IMG/VR virus record: IMGVR_UViG_3300030106_003836
Coordinates: 1 to 21,235 of that record
Source of the DNA: a virus
DNA length: 21,235 nucleotides
Reading direction: 5' to 3' (one strand)
Shown: positions 13,270-21,217 of the stretch, in pieces
Layout: the number at the start of each line of letters is the position of its first letter
Numbering within the stretch: position 1 is the stretch's first letter
Position numbers and translations under genes: made by a program
Notes under the pieces: model-generated
What the model saw: the letters and a program-made list of their open reading frames with translations, nothing else
Database searches by the model: none
Told to the model about the DNA's origin: nothing

Positions 13270-14304
13270 ATGGCTACCACAAGGAGCGACATTATTGTTC
13301 CAGAGCTGTTTACGCCATATTTGATTGAAGCTACAACAGTTCGTGATAGTTTCCTTCAAAGTGGAGTCGTACAGCCTTTACAAGAATTAAACCTCTCAGC
13401 CGATAGAGGTGGGGATTTCGTGAAGATCCCTTTTTACAAAGCAAATTTAACTGGTGATTTTGAAGTTCTTACAGATAGCACTTCACTTACACCCGGAAAA
13501 ATTACTGCGGATAACCAGATTGGAGTAGTGCTTCATCGTGGTCGTGCATTCTCTTCTAGAGATTTAACTGCTTTAGCTGCTGGTGCTGGCGGTGATCCAC
13601 AAGCTGCGATTGCCAACAAACTTGCTGACTATATCAACAACCAAAAGCAGAAAGATTTATTCTCTTGTTTAACAGGTGCATTCGGTTCTATTAATGCAAA
13701 TGATTCAAGTTCAGCGTTATTTGATTTAACAATCGACTCAGAATCTGGTGATTCTCCAACAACTTTGAGTCCTAGACACGTTGCAAAAGCACAATCTCTT
13801 TTAGGAGATCAAGGCGATAAGTTAACTTCTATTTGTATGCATTCAAAAGTGTACTACGACTTAGTAGAAAGAAATGCTATTGATCGGATTTACGACAATA
13901 CAGGAGCACCAGATACAGCAGCAGCATCAGGTAGTACAGCAAGAGCATTTGATCAGCCTACATTCGGGCAGTTTATGGGTCTCAATGTTATCGTTTCTGA
14001 TGACGTTCCCACTACTGGTTCTGGTTCTTCTACAGAGTATTCTACATTCTTCTTTACATCAGGAGCCGTAGTTACTGGTGAGCAAGCACCACAAAGAATT
14101 GCAACTGATCGTGACATTCTTGCATTAGAGGATGCTTTAGCAGTTGATCTACATTACATCTACCATCCAGTTGGTTTGAAGTATGCAGTAACAACTGTTA
14201 ACCCAACAAGAACAGTTCTTGAAACAGTAGCTTCATGGTCGAAAGTTTACGAGACAAAGAACATCGGTATTGTTCGTGCAACTAACGTATCTAATCAGGA
14301 TTAA
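13270..14304 (+). CDS. Major capsid protein, HK97 fold
   Basis: This encodes 344 aa beginning MATTRSDIIVPELFTPYLIE. The opening, the GDFVKIPFYKANLTGDFEVL region (48-67) and the HRGRAFSSRDLTALAAGAGG segment fit HK97-fold coat proteins of the coat-with-separate-scaffold type. So does the later HSKVYYDLVERNAIDRIYD block with its neighbouring Gly/Ser-rich loop. It forms the icosahedral shell. There is no leading protease-cleaved arm, consistent with the separate scaffold. Codon use is cleaner and less A-rich than in the small genes nearby, suggesting high expression. No Shine-Dalgarno is seen. Confidence 0.93.
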   Translation: MATTRSDIIVPELFTPYLIEATTVRDSFLQSGVVQPLQELNLSADRGGDFVKIPFYKANLTGDFEVLTDSTSLTPGKITADNQIGVVLHRGRAFSSRDLTALAAGAGGDPQAAIANKLADYINNQKQKDLFSCLTGAFGSINANDSSSALFDLTIDSESGDSPTTLSPRHVAKAQSLLGDQGDKLTSICMHSKVYYDLVERNAIDRIYDNTGAPDTAAASGSTARAFDQPTFGQFMGLNVIVSDDVPTTGSGSSTEYSTFFFTSGAVVTGEQAPQRIATDRDILALEDALAVDLHYIYHPVGLKYAVTTVNPTRTVLETVASWSKVYETKNIGIVRATNVSNQD

Positions 14305-14306
14305 TT

Positions 14307-14672
14307 ATGCCATCATTATTTGAAGTAACTGCTGGTTCTTTAGTTGGACCAACAACTGGTGGAACTGTAACTCAGGCCACAAACAAATCAACTGCCGTAA
14401 CTCTAAGTACAGAGTCAGGTCAGATCACAATGAACAACGCAGCATTAGCAGATGCAGCAGAGGTATCTTTCACAGTTACCAACACTAAAGTTGCTAGTAC
14501 TGATGTTGTTGTTGCTTGCCATGGATCAGCTGGTACAGCTGGTGCATATATCGTCAGTGCAAACGGAATTGCAGATGGTTCATTCAAAATCACTGTTTCT
14601 AATGTTTCTGGCGGTTCTTTGAGTGAAGCAATTGTTATTAATTTTGTTGCATTAAAAGGTGCGTCTAGCTAA
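14307..14672 (+). CDS. Beta-rich virion structural protein (probable decoration)
   Basis: This encodes 121 aa, almost entirely beta-forming, rich in Thr, Ser, Val and Ala with no Trp or Tyr until the end. The core (TVTQATNKSTAVTLSTESGQ, then AEVSFTVTNTKVASTDVVVA and GSFKITVSNVSGGSLSEAIV) is a pattern I recognise from structural proteins of many marine phages. It follows the capsid gene after two bases and probably decorates the capsid or forms a fibre-like add-on. The exact role is not shown. It ends in a TAATG overlap with the next gene. Confidence 0.75.
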   Translation: MPSLFEVTAGSLVGPTTGGTVTQATNKSTAVTLSTESGQITMNNAALADAAEVSFTVTNTKVASTDVVVACHGSAGTAGAYIVSANGIADGSFKITVSNVSGGSLSEAIVINFVALKGASS

Positions 14673-14812
14673 TGAGCATTATTGCTTTTAGGCGAATGAG
14701 AGAGCAAAATGAGGCTGCTGCAAAGGCAGCTTCACTTGCTCATTCTAAAACAAAACCAAAACCTAAAACTAAAACAAAAAAAGTTATAAAAGTTTCTCAA
14801 AATGGCGATTAG
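14672..14812 (+). CDS. Small Ala/Lys-rich protein
   Basis: This is a 46-aa protein, MSIIAFRRMREQNEAAAKAA followed by a Lys/Thr/Pro tail. It overlaps the decoration-type gene by TAATG and the next gene by 11 bases. Like the mini-genes at 11258-12494 it has a short helix and a disordered Lys-rich tail. It has no recognised family. Translational coupling on both sides supports it. Confidence 0.6.
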   Translation: MSIIAFRRMREQNEAAAKAASLAHSKTKPKPKTKTKKVIKVSQNGD

Positions 14813-15362
14813 TATTGATGCTACTGTTGGTGGTGCTTCTGCAAATAGTTATATAACTCTTTCAGATGCAAACTCTATTATCGAAGGACTAATTGTTGAT
14901 GATGACGTATCAGCATGGGATGGTTCTAATACTGATAATAAAAACAGAGCATTATTTACAGCTGCACAGAGAATAGACAGATTTAGATTTTTAGGTGCTC
15001 GTGTTTCTGATACTCAGGCTCTTGAATGGCCTAGATCGGGTGTTAGAAAACCTGATACCTATACAAATCTTTATGGACTTAGTTTCCCAAATAGAATTGT
15101 TGCTGATTATTACACAGATACAGAAATACCTGATCGTGTAAGAAATGCACAAGTTGTATTAGCTGTTTACTTGAATAACAACAGAGATGGTTTAGGATTG
15201 AGTGGATTGGAAGATTTCAACAATCTTTCTATAGGTGGGCTAAATGTTACACCTAACTTTTATGGGGCTGTTGGTGCTGATCGCATTCCACCAATGGTTG
15301 AACGTTATTTAACTGGCATCAAAATAGGTGGTGCTGGCAATTTATCTATCAAGAGGTCTTAA
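14802..15362 (+). CDS. Head-tail connector / DnaT-like adaptor protein
   Basis: This encodes 186 aa. The start (VGGASANSYITLSDANSIIE), the middle (RALFTAAQRIDRFRFLGARV then QALEWPRSG) and VRNAQVVLAVYLN fit the DnaT-like putative phage family. That family occupies the head-completion/adaptor position in siphoviruses. The protein would bind the portal after packaging. The 'DnaT-like' name of the family is historical and does not imply replication here. It joins the next gene by TAATG. Confidence 0.8.
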   Translation: MAISIDATVGGASANSYITLSDANSIIEGLIVDDDVSAWDGSNTDNKNRALFTAAQRIDRFRFLGARVSDTQALEWPRSGVRKPDTYTNLYGLSFPNRIVADYYTDTEIPDRVRNAQVVLAVYLNNNRDGLGLSGLEDFNNLSIGGLNVTPNFYGAVGADRIPPMVERYLTGIKIGGAGNLSIKRS

Positions 15363-15595
15363 TGATGGGCTATGGCTACGACTATCCAGCAGCAAAAATA
15401 ATCAATGATACAGCAGCCCATACTGGAAGGTTTGGAAAAGTTGTAGCATTGCAAGATTCAGTGATTAATACTTTGGTTGCTGAAAATGTTACTGGTGATT
15501 TAACAGCTTTGCAATTTAAATCTACTGCTGAAATATGTGGTGTTATTACAAGCGTAAAACTAGATAGCGGAACTGTAATCGCTTATTCATTGTAA
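15362..15595 (+). CDS. Small beta-rich structural protein
   Basis: This 77-aa protein has the core AHTGRFGKVVALQDSVINTL followed by VTGDLTALQFKSTAEICGVI and a final strand. The pattern is common between connector genes of aquatic phages. It is likely a virion protein such as a small decoration or neck component. It overlaps its two neighbours by one base each. The function is unproven. Confidence 0.65.
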   Translation: MMGYGYDYPAAKIINDTAAHTGRFGKVVALQDSVINTLVAENVTGDLTALQFKSTAEICGVITSVKLDSGTVIAYSL

Positions 15596-15951
15596 TGTCT
15601 ATATCCTCTGCCTTAAGAAAAGCTGCTTCAAAAGCGTTAAAAAAACTGGGTGGGGATGTGACGATAAGAAGAATTACAACAGGCTCTTATGACACCGCTA
15701 CAGGTACGATCAGTGAGACAACATCTGACACTACTGTCAAAGGATTTTTAGAACAGGTAAACCAAAGAGAGGAAAACGATCTAATACAGGATACAGATCA
15801 AAGACTAACAATAGCTGCATCTGATCTCTCTTTTACACCAACAACTACAGACAAAGTTGTCATATCAAGTCAAGTATTTCAAGTTTTGAGAGTGCAAAAA
15901 GAAGAACAAAATAATATTGCTGTAACATTCACATTGTTTTTAAGAAAATGA
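15595..15951 (+). CDS. Head closure / stopper protein
   Basis: This encodes 118 aa. An N-terminal basic helix (SSALRKAASKALKKLGGDVT) is followed by a beta-barrel-like region with TTVKGFLEQVNQREENDLIQ, then QRLTIAASDLSF and VVISSQVFQVLRVQKEEQNN. This agrees with the head-closure (stopper) class of siphovirus neck proteins, which seal the portal channel after packaging. The position between the adaptor and the gp10-like protein fits. It overlaps the next gene by ATGA. Confidence 0.75.
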   Translation: MSISSALRKAASKALKKLGGDVTIRRITTGSYDTATGTISETTSDTTVKGFLEQVNQREENDLIQDTDQRLTIAASDLSFTPTTTDKVVISSQVFQVLRVQKEEQNNIAVTFTLFLRK

Positions 15952-16385
15952 CAAAAAAAATTAAAATCAATGAGATCGGTAAATTTTTTGGAGAGGAATA
16001 TGACGAAGTTATACGTCTGGCTGTATTAAACTTAGATTTTAGATTGAAACAAGCATCACCTGTTGATACTGGTAGATTTAGAGGTAATTGGCAAGTTGCA
16101 CAGAATAGCAAAAAAGCACCAATCATTACTGGACCTCATACAAATCAAAAATCTGTCAAAATACCAATACAAAAAATAAATTATTCTAAAGAAAAAAGAG
16201 GCAACACATATACTTTGATAAATCCATTACCGTATGCAGAGGCAGTTTGTTATGGCACAAATACACCTCCAAGCTGGGGCAAAGGATATCCAGTAAAAGA
16301 AAAATCAGGAAATGAAAAAGGATGGCCGAATCTACAAGTTGCAGAAACTGTTAAGTTTATTAAAAAACTAAAATCTAAAAATTAA
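15948..16385 (+). CDS. HK97 gp10-like neck/tail-completion protein
   Basis: This encodes 145 aa with the diagnostic SPVDTGRFRGNW (37-48), then ITLINPLPYAEAV-like and GTNTPP segments that mark the HK97 gp10 / minor capsid family. These proteins act in head-tail joining or tail completion. Order, size and overlap (ATGA before, TAATG after) are as expected for a siphovirus neck operon. Confidence 0.9.
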   Translation: MTKKIKINEIGKFFGEEYDEVIRLAVLNLDFRLKQASPVDTGRFRGNWQVAQNSKKAPIITGPHTNQKSVKIPIQKINYSKEKRGNTYTLINPLPYAEAVCYGTNTPPSWGKGYPVKEKSGNEKGWPNLQVAETVKFIKKLKSKN

Positions 16386-16810
16386 TGGCTGCACTTGATC
16401 TAAATACAATTCGTCAAACAATAGAGGCTAGACTTGCAACTGAAATGGCAAGTTCTCCTGCAATAACAACAATTTTTGCAAACGAACCATTTACTCCAAC
16501 CAGTGAAACTAGTTTTGTTCAGTGTTTAGTAAATTTTGGATCTGGTGAATATCTAACACTTGGAGGTACATCTGATTCAAAAAACTCCCAAATTGGTAAT
16601 ATAACGATCAATATATTCACAAAAATTGGTGTAGGACTAGGTGATAACTTGACTATAGCCAAAAGAATTAGGGATCTTTATAATAGAGTAGTCATATCTG
16701 ATTTATACTTTGAACCGCCAGATGGACCAAATGTGTTAGAAGCTGCTAGTCCTCAAGGTTTTGTGCAAAGTGTTTTATCAGTTAATTTTGAAATTATTGA
16801 GAGTCTCTAA
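16385..16810 (+). CDS. Tail terminator protein (DUF4128-like)
   Basis: This encodes 141 aa. It opens with the helix LDLNTIRQTIEARLATEM, then has beta strands (SFVQCLVNFGSGEYLTLGG and IGNITINIFTKIG) and a helix (GDNLTIAKRIRDLYNR). It ends with a strand (VLSVNFEIIESL), the usual fold order of lambda gpU-type terminators and DUF4128 members. It caps the tail tube and meets the head neck. It overlaps both neighbours by one base. Confidence 0.8.
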   Translation: MAALDLNTIRQTIEARLATEMASSPAITTIFANEPFTPTSETSFVQCLVNFGSGEYLTLGGTSDSKNSQIGNITINIFTKIGVGLGDNLTIAKRIRDLYNRVVISDLYFEPPDGPNVLEAASPQGFVQSVLSVNFEIIESL

Positions 16811-16947
16811 TGGAAATTACAGAAGAAATGCTTGACATTATCGAAAAGGTAAAAGGAAAGAGAAACCCAGCGTTATGGGATCCACGTTGTAAACAATATA
16901 TGAGGAAGATGCAAGAGGGTACTGTAAAAAAGACCAAAAAGAGCTAA
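16810..16947 (+). CDS. Small basic protein (45 aa)
   Basis: This encodes 45 aa, MEITEEMLDIIEKVKGKRNP then WDPRCKQYMRKMQEGTVKKT. It is helical with a basic C-terminus. It starts in a TAATG overlap with the tail terminator. No family is recognised. It sits in the late operon directly before the gap that precedes the major tail gene, so it is probably a minor tail or assembly factor. Confidence 0.6.
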   Translation: MEITEEMLDIIEKVKGKRNPALWDPRCKQYMRKMQEGTVKKTKKS

Positions 16948-16953
16948 TATAAT
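16948..16953 (+). promoter_or_regulatory. -10-like TATAAT before the major tail gene
   Basis: A perfect TATAAT begins one base after the stop of the 45-aa gene, 27 bases before the major tail ATG, in an AT-rich gap. No -35 element is seen at normal spacing. It may allow extra transcription of the tail gene, or be AT-rich coincidence. Confidence 0.3.
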
Positions 16954-16979
16954 TTTAAATCTTATTTTTTTCTAATATC

Positions 16980-17396
16980 ATGGCTGTTTTTAGAGGAGAG
17001 GAAGGATCTGTTAAATTTATAAATGGATCTGGAACTGCTGAAACAATAGTCTCAACTACTGGTTGGACACTAGATACATCAAAAGAGACACTAGATGTTA
17101 CTGCACATGGAAATACATTTAGAGCTTTTGCTGGTGGCTTAATTTCTGGTTCTGGCACTGTTGATTTTATTTACACAGCAGCAAGCGGTAATGAAACAGA
17201 AAACTTAATTGATGATATTTTAACTGCTGAAGATGCAGGCGATGCACAGTTTGAATTGTTTTTAGATACATCTGGCAGCAAAAAAGTTAGCTTCTCTGGC
17301 ATTGTTACAGGTACTAGTTTATCTGCTACTGTTGGTGATCTTGAAACAGTCTCAGTAAGTTTTGTAACAAACGGAACTATTACAAACGCAGTTTAA
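16980..17396 (+). CDS. Major tail (tube) protein
   Basis: This encodes 138 aa beginning MAVFRGEEGSVKF. It contains GTAETIVSTTGWTLDTSKET, then DVTAHGNTFRAFAGGLISGS and SLSATVGDLETVSVSFVTNG, the standard features of siphovirus tail-tube subunits in the lambda gpV / phi13-type class. It polymerises in hexameric rings around the tape measure. There is a moderately long, AT-rich leader and no Shine-Dalgarno. It is compact, lacking the Ig-like extension seen in lambda gpV. Confidence 0.9.
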   Translation: MAVFRGEEGSVKFINGSGTAETIVSTTGWTLDTSKETLDVTAHGNTFRAFAGGLISGSGTVDFIYTAASGNETENLIDDILTAEDAGDAQFELFLDTSGSKKVSFSGIVTGTSLSATVGDLETVSVSFVTNGTITNAV

Positions 17397-17402
17397 TAAT
17401 TT

Positions 17403-17753
17403 ATGGCAAATCAAAGAACAGTCGATTTACTCGTTGGGTCTTTTGACTTAAACGAGAGGAGAAAATTTACTCTAAAAAAAGCCGATGGCACACCTATAGT
17501 TGATTTATTTTTCAAACCAATTACTAGGTCTAACAGAGTCAAGGTTCAAGCCATGATAAATAGTGATGATCCTTTAAAACAATCAACTGTAATGCTTTGT
17601 GAGATGGCAGAGCTAGAAGATGGCACAAAAGCATTTGCTCATGCAGATCATGTAAAACTACAAAGAGAGTTACCAGAAAGCGTACTAAACGAAATAGAAC
17701 TATTTTTATTCGGTGCATTAGGAGAAGATTTAGACGAAGCAAAAAAAGACTAA
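17403..17753 (+). CDS. Tail assembly chaperone, gpG-like (unshifted product)
   Basis: This encodes 116 aa (MANQRTVDLLVGSFDLNERR). The position between tube and tape-measure genes and the acidic helical C-terminus (LFLFGALGEDLDEAKKD) fit the gpG class. The chaperone coats the tape measure during assembly. Its final codons lie on an A-run that allows a ribosome to slip to the longer GT product. The unshifted form is normally the abundant one. Confidence 0.88.
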   Translation: MANQRTVDLLVGSFDLNERRKFTLKKADGTPIVDLFFKPITRSNRVKVQAMINSDDPLKQSTVMLCEMAELEDGTKAFAHADHVKLQRELPESVLNEIELFLFGALGEDLDEAKKD

Positions 17754-17935
17754 GGGGGGATAGCTGGTTACAATTCGAGTTTTTCCTTGCAACAGAATTA
17801 GGTATGACCATCCATCAATTACGCAATCAAATGTCTCATTCTGAATTTATATACTGGGCAGCGTATTATGAAAATAAAGGTCAAGATGAAAAACGTGAAT
17901 TGGATAAAGCACGAAATAAACGATATACTAAATAA
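17403..17935 (+). CDS. Tail assembly chaperone gpGT-like, made by -1 frameshift
   Basis: Reading the -1 frame after the A-run (join 17403-17747, 17747-17935) extends the chaperone by 63 residues. The extension is RLRGDSWLQFEFFLATELGM, then TIHQLRNQMSHSEFIYWAAY and YENKGQDEKRELDKARNKRY, ending at TAA 17933-17935. The LGMTIHQLRNQMSHSEFIYW stretch is the classic gpT-type domain that contacts the tube protein. The 3' frame has no convincing independent start, so frameshifting is the natural route. The two products together bring tube subunits to the tape measure. Confidence 0.85.
17741..17747 (+). other. Programmed -1 frameshift slippery site (A AAA AAA)
   Basis: In the chaperone frame the codons are GCA AAA AAA GAC TAA, so 17741-17747 reads A AAA AAA in the XXXYYYZ register, followed by G. 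The stop is one codon downstream. The GGGGGGA run after the stop (17754-17760) is unusual, and could act as a stimulator by pairing or stacking. No pseudoknot is obvious. Confidence 0.85.
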
Positions 17936-17948
17936 AAAAAGCTAAATA

Positions 17949-20075
17949 ATGGCATTTGCTGGCGTCACCATTGATATTGTTGATAAGGCTAGTAGAAAAC
18001 TGCGTGGAATTAATGATCAAACAAAAAAATTAACAAGATCATTCACTGTTTTAGAAAAAAGAAATAAAGGTCTTACTACAAGATTTAATAGTTTAGGTAA
18101 AGCAATCGCCGCTGTTGGTTTAGTAGAGTTTGGTAGAAGATCAATAAATACAGCTGCAAGTTTTGAAAAGCTAAACTTAAGATTAAGACTATTAACTGAA
18201 GCAACTGGTCAATTCTCAGATGCACAAGCAATAGCTGCAAGAGGTCAAAAATTATTTGGTATTAGTGCTGTAGAAGCTACAGAGGGTGTGACAAATATTA
18301 CTGCGAGATTATTACCCTTGGGAGTTAGTTTACGAGATATTGAAACTACTTTTATTGGTTTTAATACAGCTGCAAAATTAGGTGGATCGTCAGCCATTGA
18401 AGCATCAAACGCATTTAGACAACTTGCTCAAGCATTGGGTTCTGGTCGTTTAGCAGGTGATGAATTTAGATCAGTTTCAGAGCAAGTTCCATTGATTCTA
18501 AAACCTTTATCAGAAGAACTTGGAGTTTCTACTGGTGCCTTAAAAGAACTTGCAGCCCAAGGCAAATTAACGTCTGATGTTGTTATTAGAGCATTATCTA
18601 ATTTAGGCAAAAGTGGTGCTAAAGATTTAAAAGCAATACTTGAAAATGATCCGACACAGGTATTTAAAAATTTACAAAACGAAATTGAGTTGCTGCAAAT
18701 ATCAATAGGTAAAGCATTATTGCCAGCTACAAAAGAGATAACAGGAGCATTGACTTTACTTACAAGTGTTATAAATTCAATTCCACCAGAAATAACGTCT
18801 TTTGTTGTTGTAACTGGTACATTAATTACTGCATTTACTGTCTTAAAACCTTTAGTGAAATCTCTTATAGGAACACTATTAACTCTGAAAACTATAATCG
18901 CAGGGATTGTTACAACGCTTGGCGGTCCATTAGTAACTCTGATTGCTGGTGTAACAACTGGTATTGTTGGCCTTACTAGAGCAATCATTGACACTAATAA
19001 AGAAAGAGATGAACTAAATAAATTGATAAAAAATGGTACTGCTGCATCACTCGAAGAAAGAATTGAAACAGAAGAGAACACACTTGCACAATTAAGAAAT
19101 GCAGATGCAAGAGGAAACGCAAAACGTGGAATAGAAAGACAAATAAAAGAACAAAAAGAATTAATAGAGCTACTAAAAGAAGAGGCAAAATTTAAGAAAA
19201 GTGATGAGGATTCTGATTTTGGTACTGATACTTCATTTAGAGCAAATAGAAGAATTGCTATTGAAGCTGCAAAACCAAAACCTTTAACAAGCAAAAAAGA
19301 TCTAAGGATTCAGAATCAAAATATTGTTAAATCACTTCAAAGACAGATACAACTTAAAAAAACAGAAGATAAGTTTGATAGGGATTTGCTAGAAAGAAAA
19401 TTTCAGTTTATTGATTCACTAAAAAAGGCTAACGAAATACAAGATGAAGGGGCTAGAAAAAAAGCATTGCAATTAGAAACTCAACTTTTTGAGATTGATA
19501 AACAAGAAATATTAAACGAAAAACTAAGAGAGCAAAACAAAATATTCCAAGAGATTGGAGATAGTATTGAGTCTGATTTAGTTGAAAATATTAGAGGTGC
19601 TATAACTGGTACACAATCACTTGGATCAGCATTAACAAACGTCTTAAATAATCTTAGAAATAGATTACTAGATAAAGCATTACAAAATGCTTTTTCTGGC
19701 ATTGGAGATGCTTTTACAAGAGGTGCTACTGGTTCTGGTGGTGGCGGTGGTAACTTCTTACAAAGAGCTGTTGGTGGTATAGGAAGTTTTGTAGGTGGTC
19801 TATTTAGGCGTAGAGAAAATGGAGGTCCAGTATCAAAAGGTAGAAGTTATCTTGTTGGTGAAAGAGGTCCAGAAATGTTTACACCTTCCAGATCAGGAAG
19901 AATTGTAGCAAACAATGAATTAGGTGGTACTGTTGTAAATGTAAATGTAGATGCCTCTGGTTCAACTGTTTCTGGTAATACAGCTGATGCACAAGCACTT
20001 GGGGCTGTAATTGGTGCAGCAGTACAGGCTCAACTAGTCAAAGAAAAACGTGCTGGGGGATTATTAGCAAGATAA
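17949..20075 (+). CDS. Tail tape measure protein
   Basis: This encodes 708 aa. Residues about 55-225 form the conserved tape-measure N-terminal domain (GSGRLAGDEFRSVSEQVPLI at 164-183, then ELGVSTGALKELAAQGKLTS). Residues about 284-345 are hydrophobic and could cross membranes at ejection. Residues 350-420 and 455-540 are coiled coil. A Gly-rich hinge (595-601) precedes the lambda-H-type C-terminus with NGGPVSKGRSYLVGERGPEM (624-643). Length scales with tail length; at about 0.15 nm per residue this gives roughly 105 nm. No Shine-Dalgarno precedes it. Confidence 0.95.
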   Translation: MAFAGVTIDIVDKASRKLRGINDQTKKLTRSFTVLEKRNKGLTTRFNSLGKAIAAVGLVEFGRRSINTAASFEKLNLRLRLLTEATGQFSDAQAIAARGQKLFGISAVEATEGVTNITARLLPLGVSLRDIETTFIGFNTAAKLGGSSAIEASNAFRQLAQALGSGRLAGDEFRSVSEQVPLILKPLSEELGVSTGALKELAAQGKLTSDVVIRALSNLGKSGAKDLKAILENDPTQVFKNLQNEIELLQISIGKALLPATKEITGALTLLTSVINSIPPEITSFVVVTGTLITAFTVLKPLVKSLIGTLLTLKTIIAGIVTTLGGPLVTLIAGVTTGIVGLTRAIIDTNKERDELNKLIKNGTAASLEERIETEENTLAQLRNADARGNAKRGIERQIKEQKELIELLKEEAKFKKSDEDSDFGTDTSFRANRRIAIEAAKPKPLTSKKDLRIQNQNIVKSLQRQIQLKKTEDKFDRDLLERKFQFIDSLKKANEIQDEGARKKALQLETQLFEIDKQEILNEKLREQNKIFQEIGDSIESDLVENIRGAITGTQSLGSALTNVLNNLRNRLLDKALQNAFSGIGDAFTRGATGSGGGGGNFLQRAVGGIGSFVGGLFRRRENGGPVSKGRSYLVGERGPEMFTPSRSGRIVANNELGGTVVNVNVDASGSTVSGNTADAQALGAVIGAAVQAQLVKEKRAGGLLAR

Positions 20076-20076
20076 A

Positions 20077-20643
20077 ATGGCAACATTTCCTTCCATAGAT
20101 CCAACTTATGGTGTTCGTAAACAAAGCCAACCAAGAATACGAACTACAAGACTTGGTGATGGATATGAATTTAGGGCATTGTTTGGCTTGCCTTTAACAC
20201 AAGATCCAAAAGTATATGATCTCACCTTTAATGTTTCAGAAACAGATGCAGATGTTATAGAAGCATTTTTAAGAAGCAGAGTAAATGATCAGGCTAGTTT
20301 TACTTTCACACCACCAGCTGAAGGCTTTACAAAAACAGGAACTTATAGTCAAAGTGCAACTACTGTTACCATAACCATTACTAATCATGGTCTTGCTATT
20401 GGTGATGTAGTGACCATTGATTACACTACTGGTTCTGCAACAGATGGAGATTTTGCGATAGCAACAGCAGCAGATCAAAATACATTTACAGTTACAGCAG
20501 CTAGTTCTGCAACAAACAGCGGTAATGTGTCTGTTACGTTATCTGGTGCTGGTAAATATGTTTGTCAATCTTGGACAAAAACAATAAATTATAAAAACAG
20601 AGCAATATTAAATTGCACTTTTAGAGAGGTATTTGAACCATAA
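20077..20643 (+). CDS. Minor tail tip protein, gpM-like, with an inserted beta domain
   Basis: This encodes 188 aa. Residues 1-80 (RIRTTRLGDGYEFRALFG, then FLRSRVNDQASFTFTPP) and 159-188 (GKYVCQSWTKTINYKNRAIL, ending FREVFEP) match the lambda gpM family, usually about 110 aa. Between them residues about 84-156 form a Thr/Ser-rich beta segment with HGLAIGDVVTIDYTTG and DQNTFTVTA. That module is, from memory, also seen in other phage structural proteins. gpM-type proteins join the tail tip during initiator assembly. It overlaps the next gene by one base. Confidence 0.85.
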   Translation: MATFPSIDPTYGVRKQSQPRIRTTRLGDGYEFRALFGLPLTQDPKVYDLTFNVSETDADVIEAFLRSRVNDQASFTFTPPAEGFTKTGTYSQSATTVTITITNHGLAIGDVVTIDYTTGSATDGDFAIATAADQNTFTVTAASSATNSGNVSVTLSGAGKYVCQSWTKTINYKNRAILNCTFREVFEP

Positions 20644-21215
20644 TGGGATTACCTACAGCAGAATTACAATCATTAACAAATAAATCAATTATTGAGTTAT
20701 ATACTTTGACTTTAGTTTCTGCACTGCATGGCTCTACAGATGTGACAAGATTTCACTCTGGTGTTGGCATGAATAGTAACGCATCAATTATCTGGCAAGG
20801 AAATACATATGACAAATTTCCAATTGCTGCCGAAGGATTTGAGTATTCTGGTAGAGGTACTTTGCCAAGACCTACAATAACTGTTTCTAATGTACTTGGA
20901 ACAATTACAGCATTGATGTCAACCGTAAACGCTACAACACCATTTAATGATCTTCAAGGAGCAAAATTTGTAAGAATCAGGACACTTAGCAGATTTTTAG
21001 ACGCTGCAAATTTTCCTTCAAATCAAAATCCATTTGGCACACCAGATAGCACAGCAGAACTGCCACAAGAAATTTATTTTGTTGATAGAAAAGTTATCGA
21101 AACCAGAGAAGTTGTACAATTTGAACTTGTATCAGCTTTAGATTTACAAGGTATTCGTGCGCCAAAACGTCAGGTAACAAAAAAGGATTTTCCCTCTGTC
21201 GGTTCATTTATTTAA
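20643..21215 (+). CDS. Minor tail tip protein, gpL-like, lacking the cysteine domain
   Basis: This encodes 190 aa. FHSGVGMNSNASIIWQGNTY (about 37-56), FPIAAEGFEYSGRGTLPRP (58-76), NDLQGAKFVRIRTLSRFLDA (102-121) and PQEIYFVDRKVIETREVVQF (140-159) follow the lambda gpL family order. The protein contains no cysteine and stops about where lambda gpL would begin its C-terminal Fe-S cluster region. It is therefore either a short family variant or truncated. Three bases separate its stop from the next ATG. Confidence 0.88.
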   Translation: MGLPTAELQSLTNKSIIELYTLTLVSALHGSTDVTRFHSGVGMNSNASIIWQGNTYDKFPIAAEGFEYSGRGTLPRPTITVSNVLGTITALMSTVNATTPFNDLQGAKFVRIRTLSRFLDAANFPSNQNPFGTPDSTAELPQEIYFVDRKVIETREVVQFELVSALDLQGIRAPKRQVTKKDFPSVGSFI

Positions 21216-21217
21216 CA

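Noticed and set aside
18428-19294. Minus-strand frame of 288 codons
   Set aside because: It is antisense to the tape-measure coiled coil; its Ser/Val/Phe/Ile composition is the expected mirror of a Lys/Glu/Asn-rich gene.
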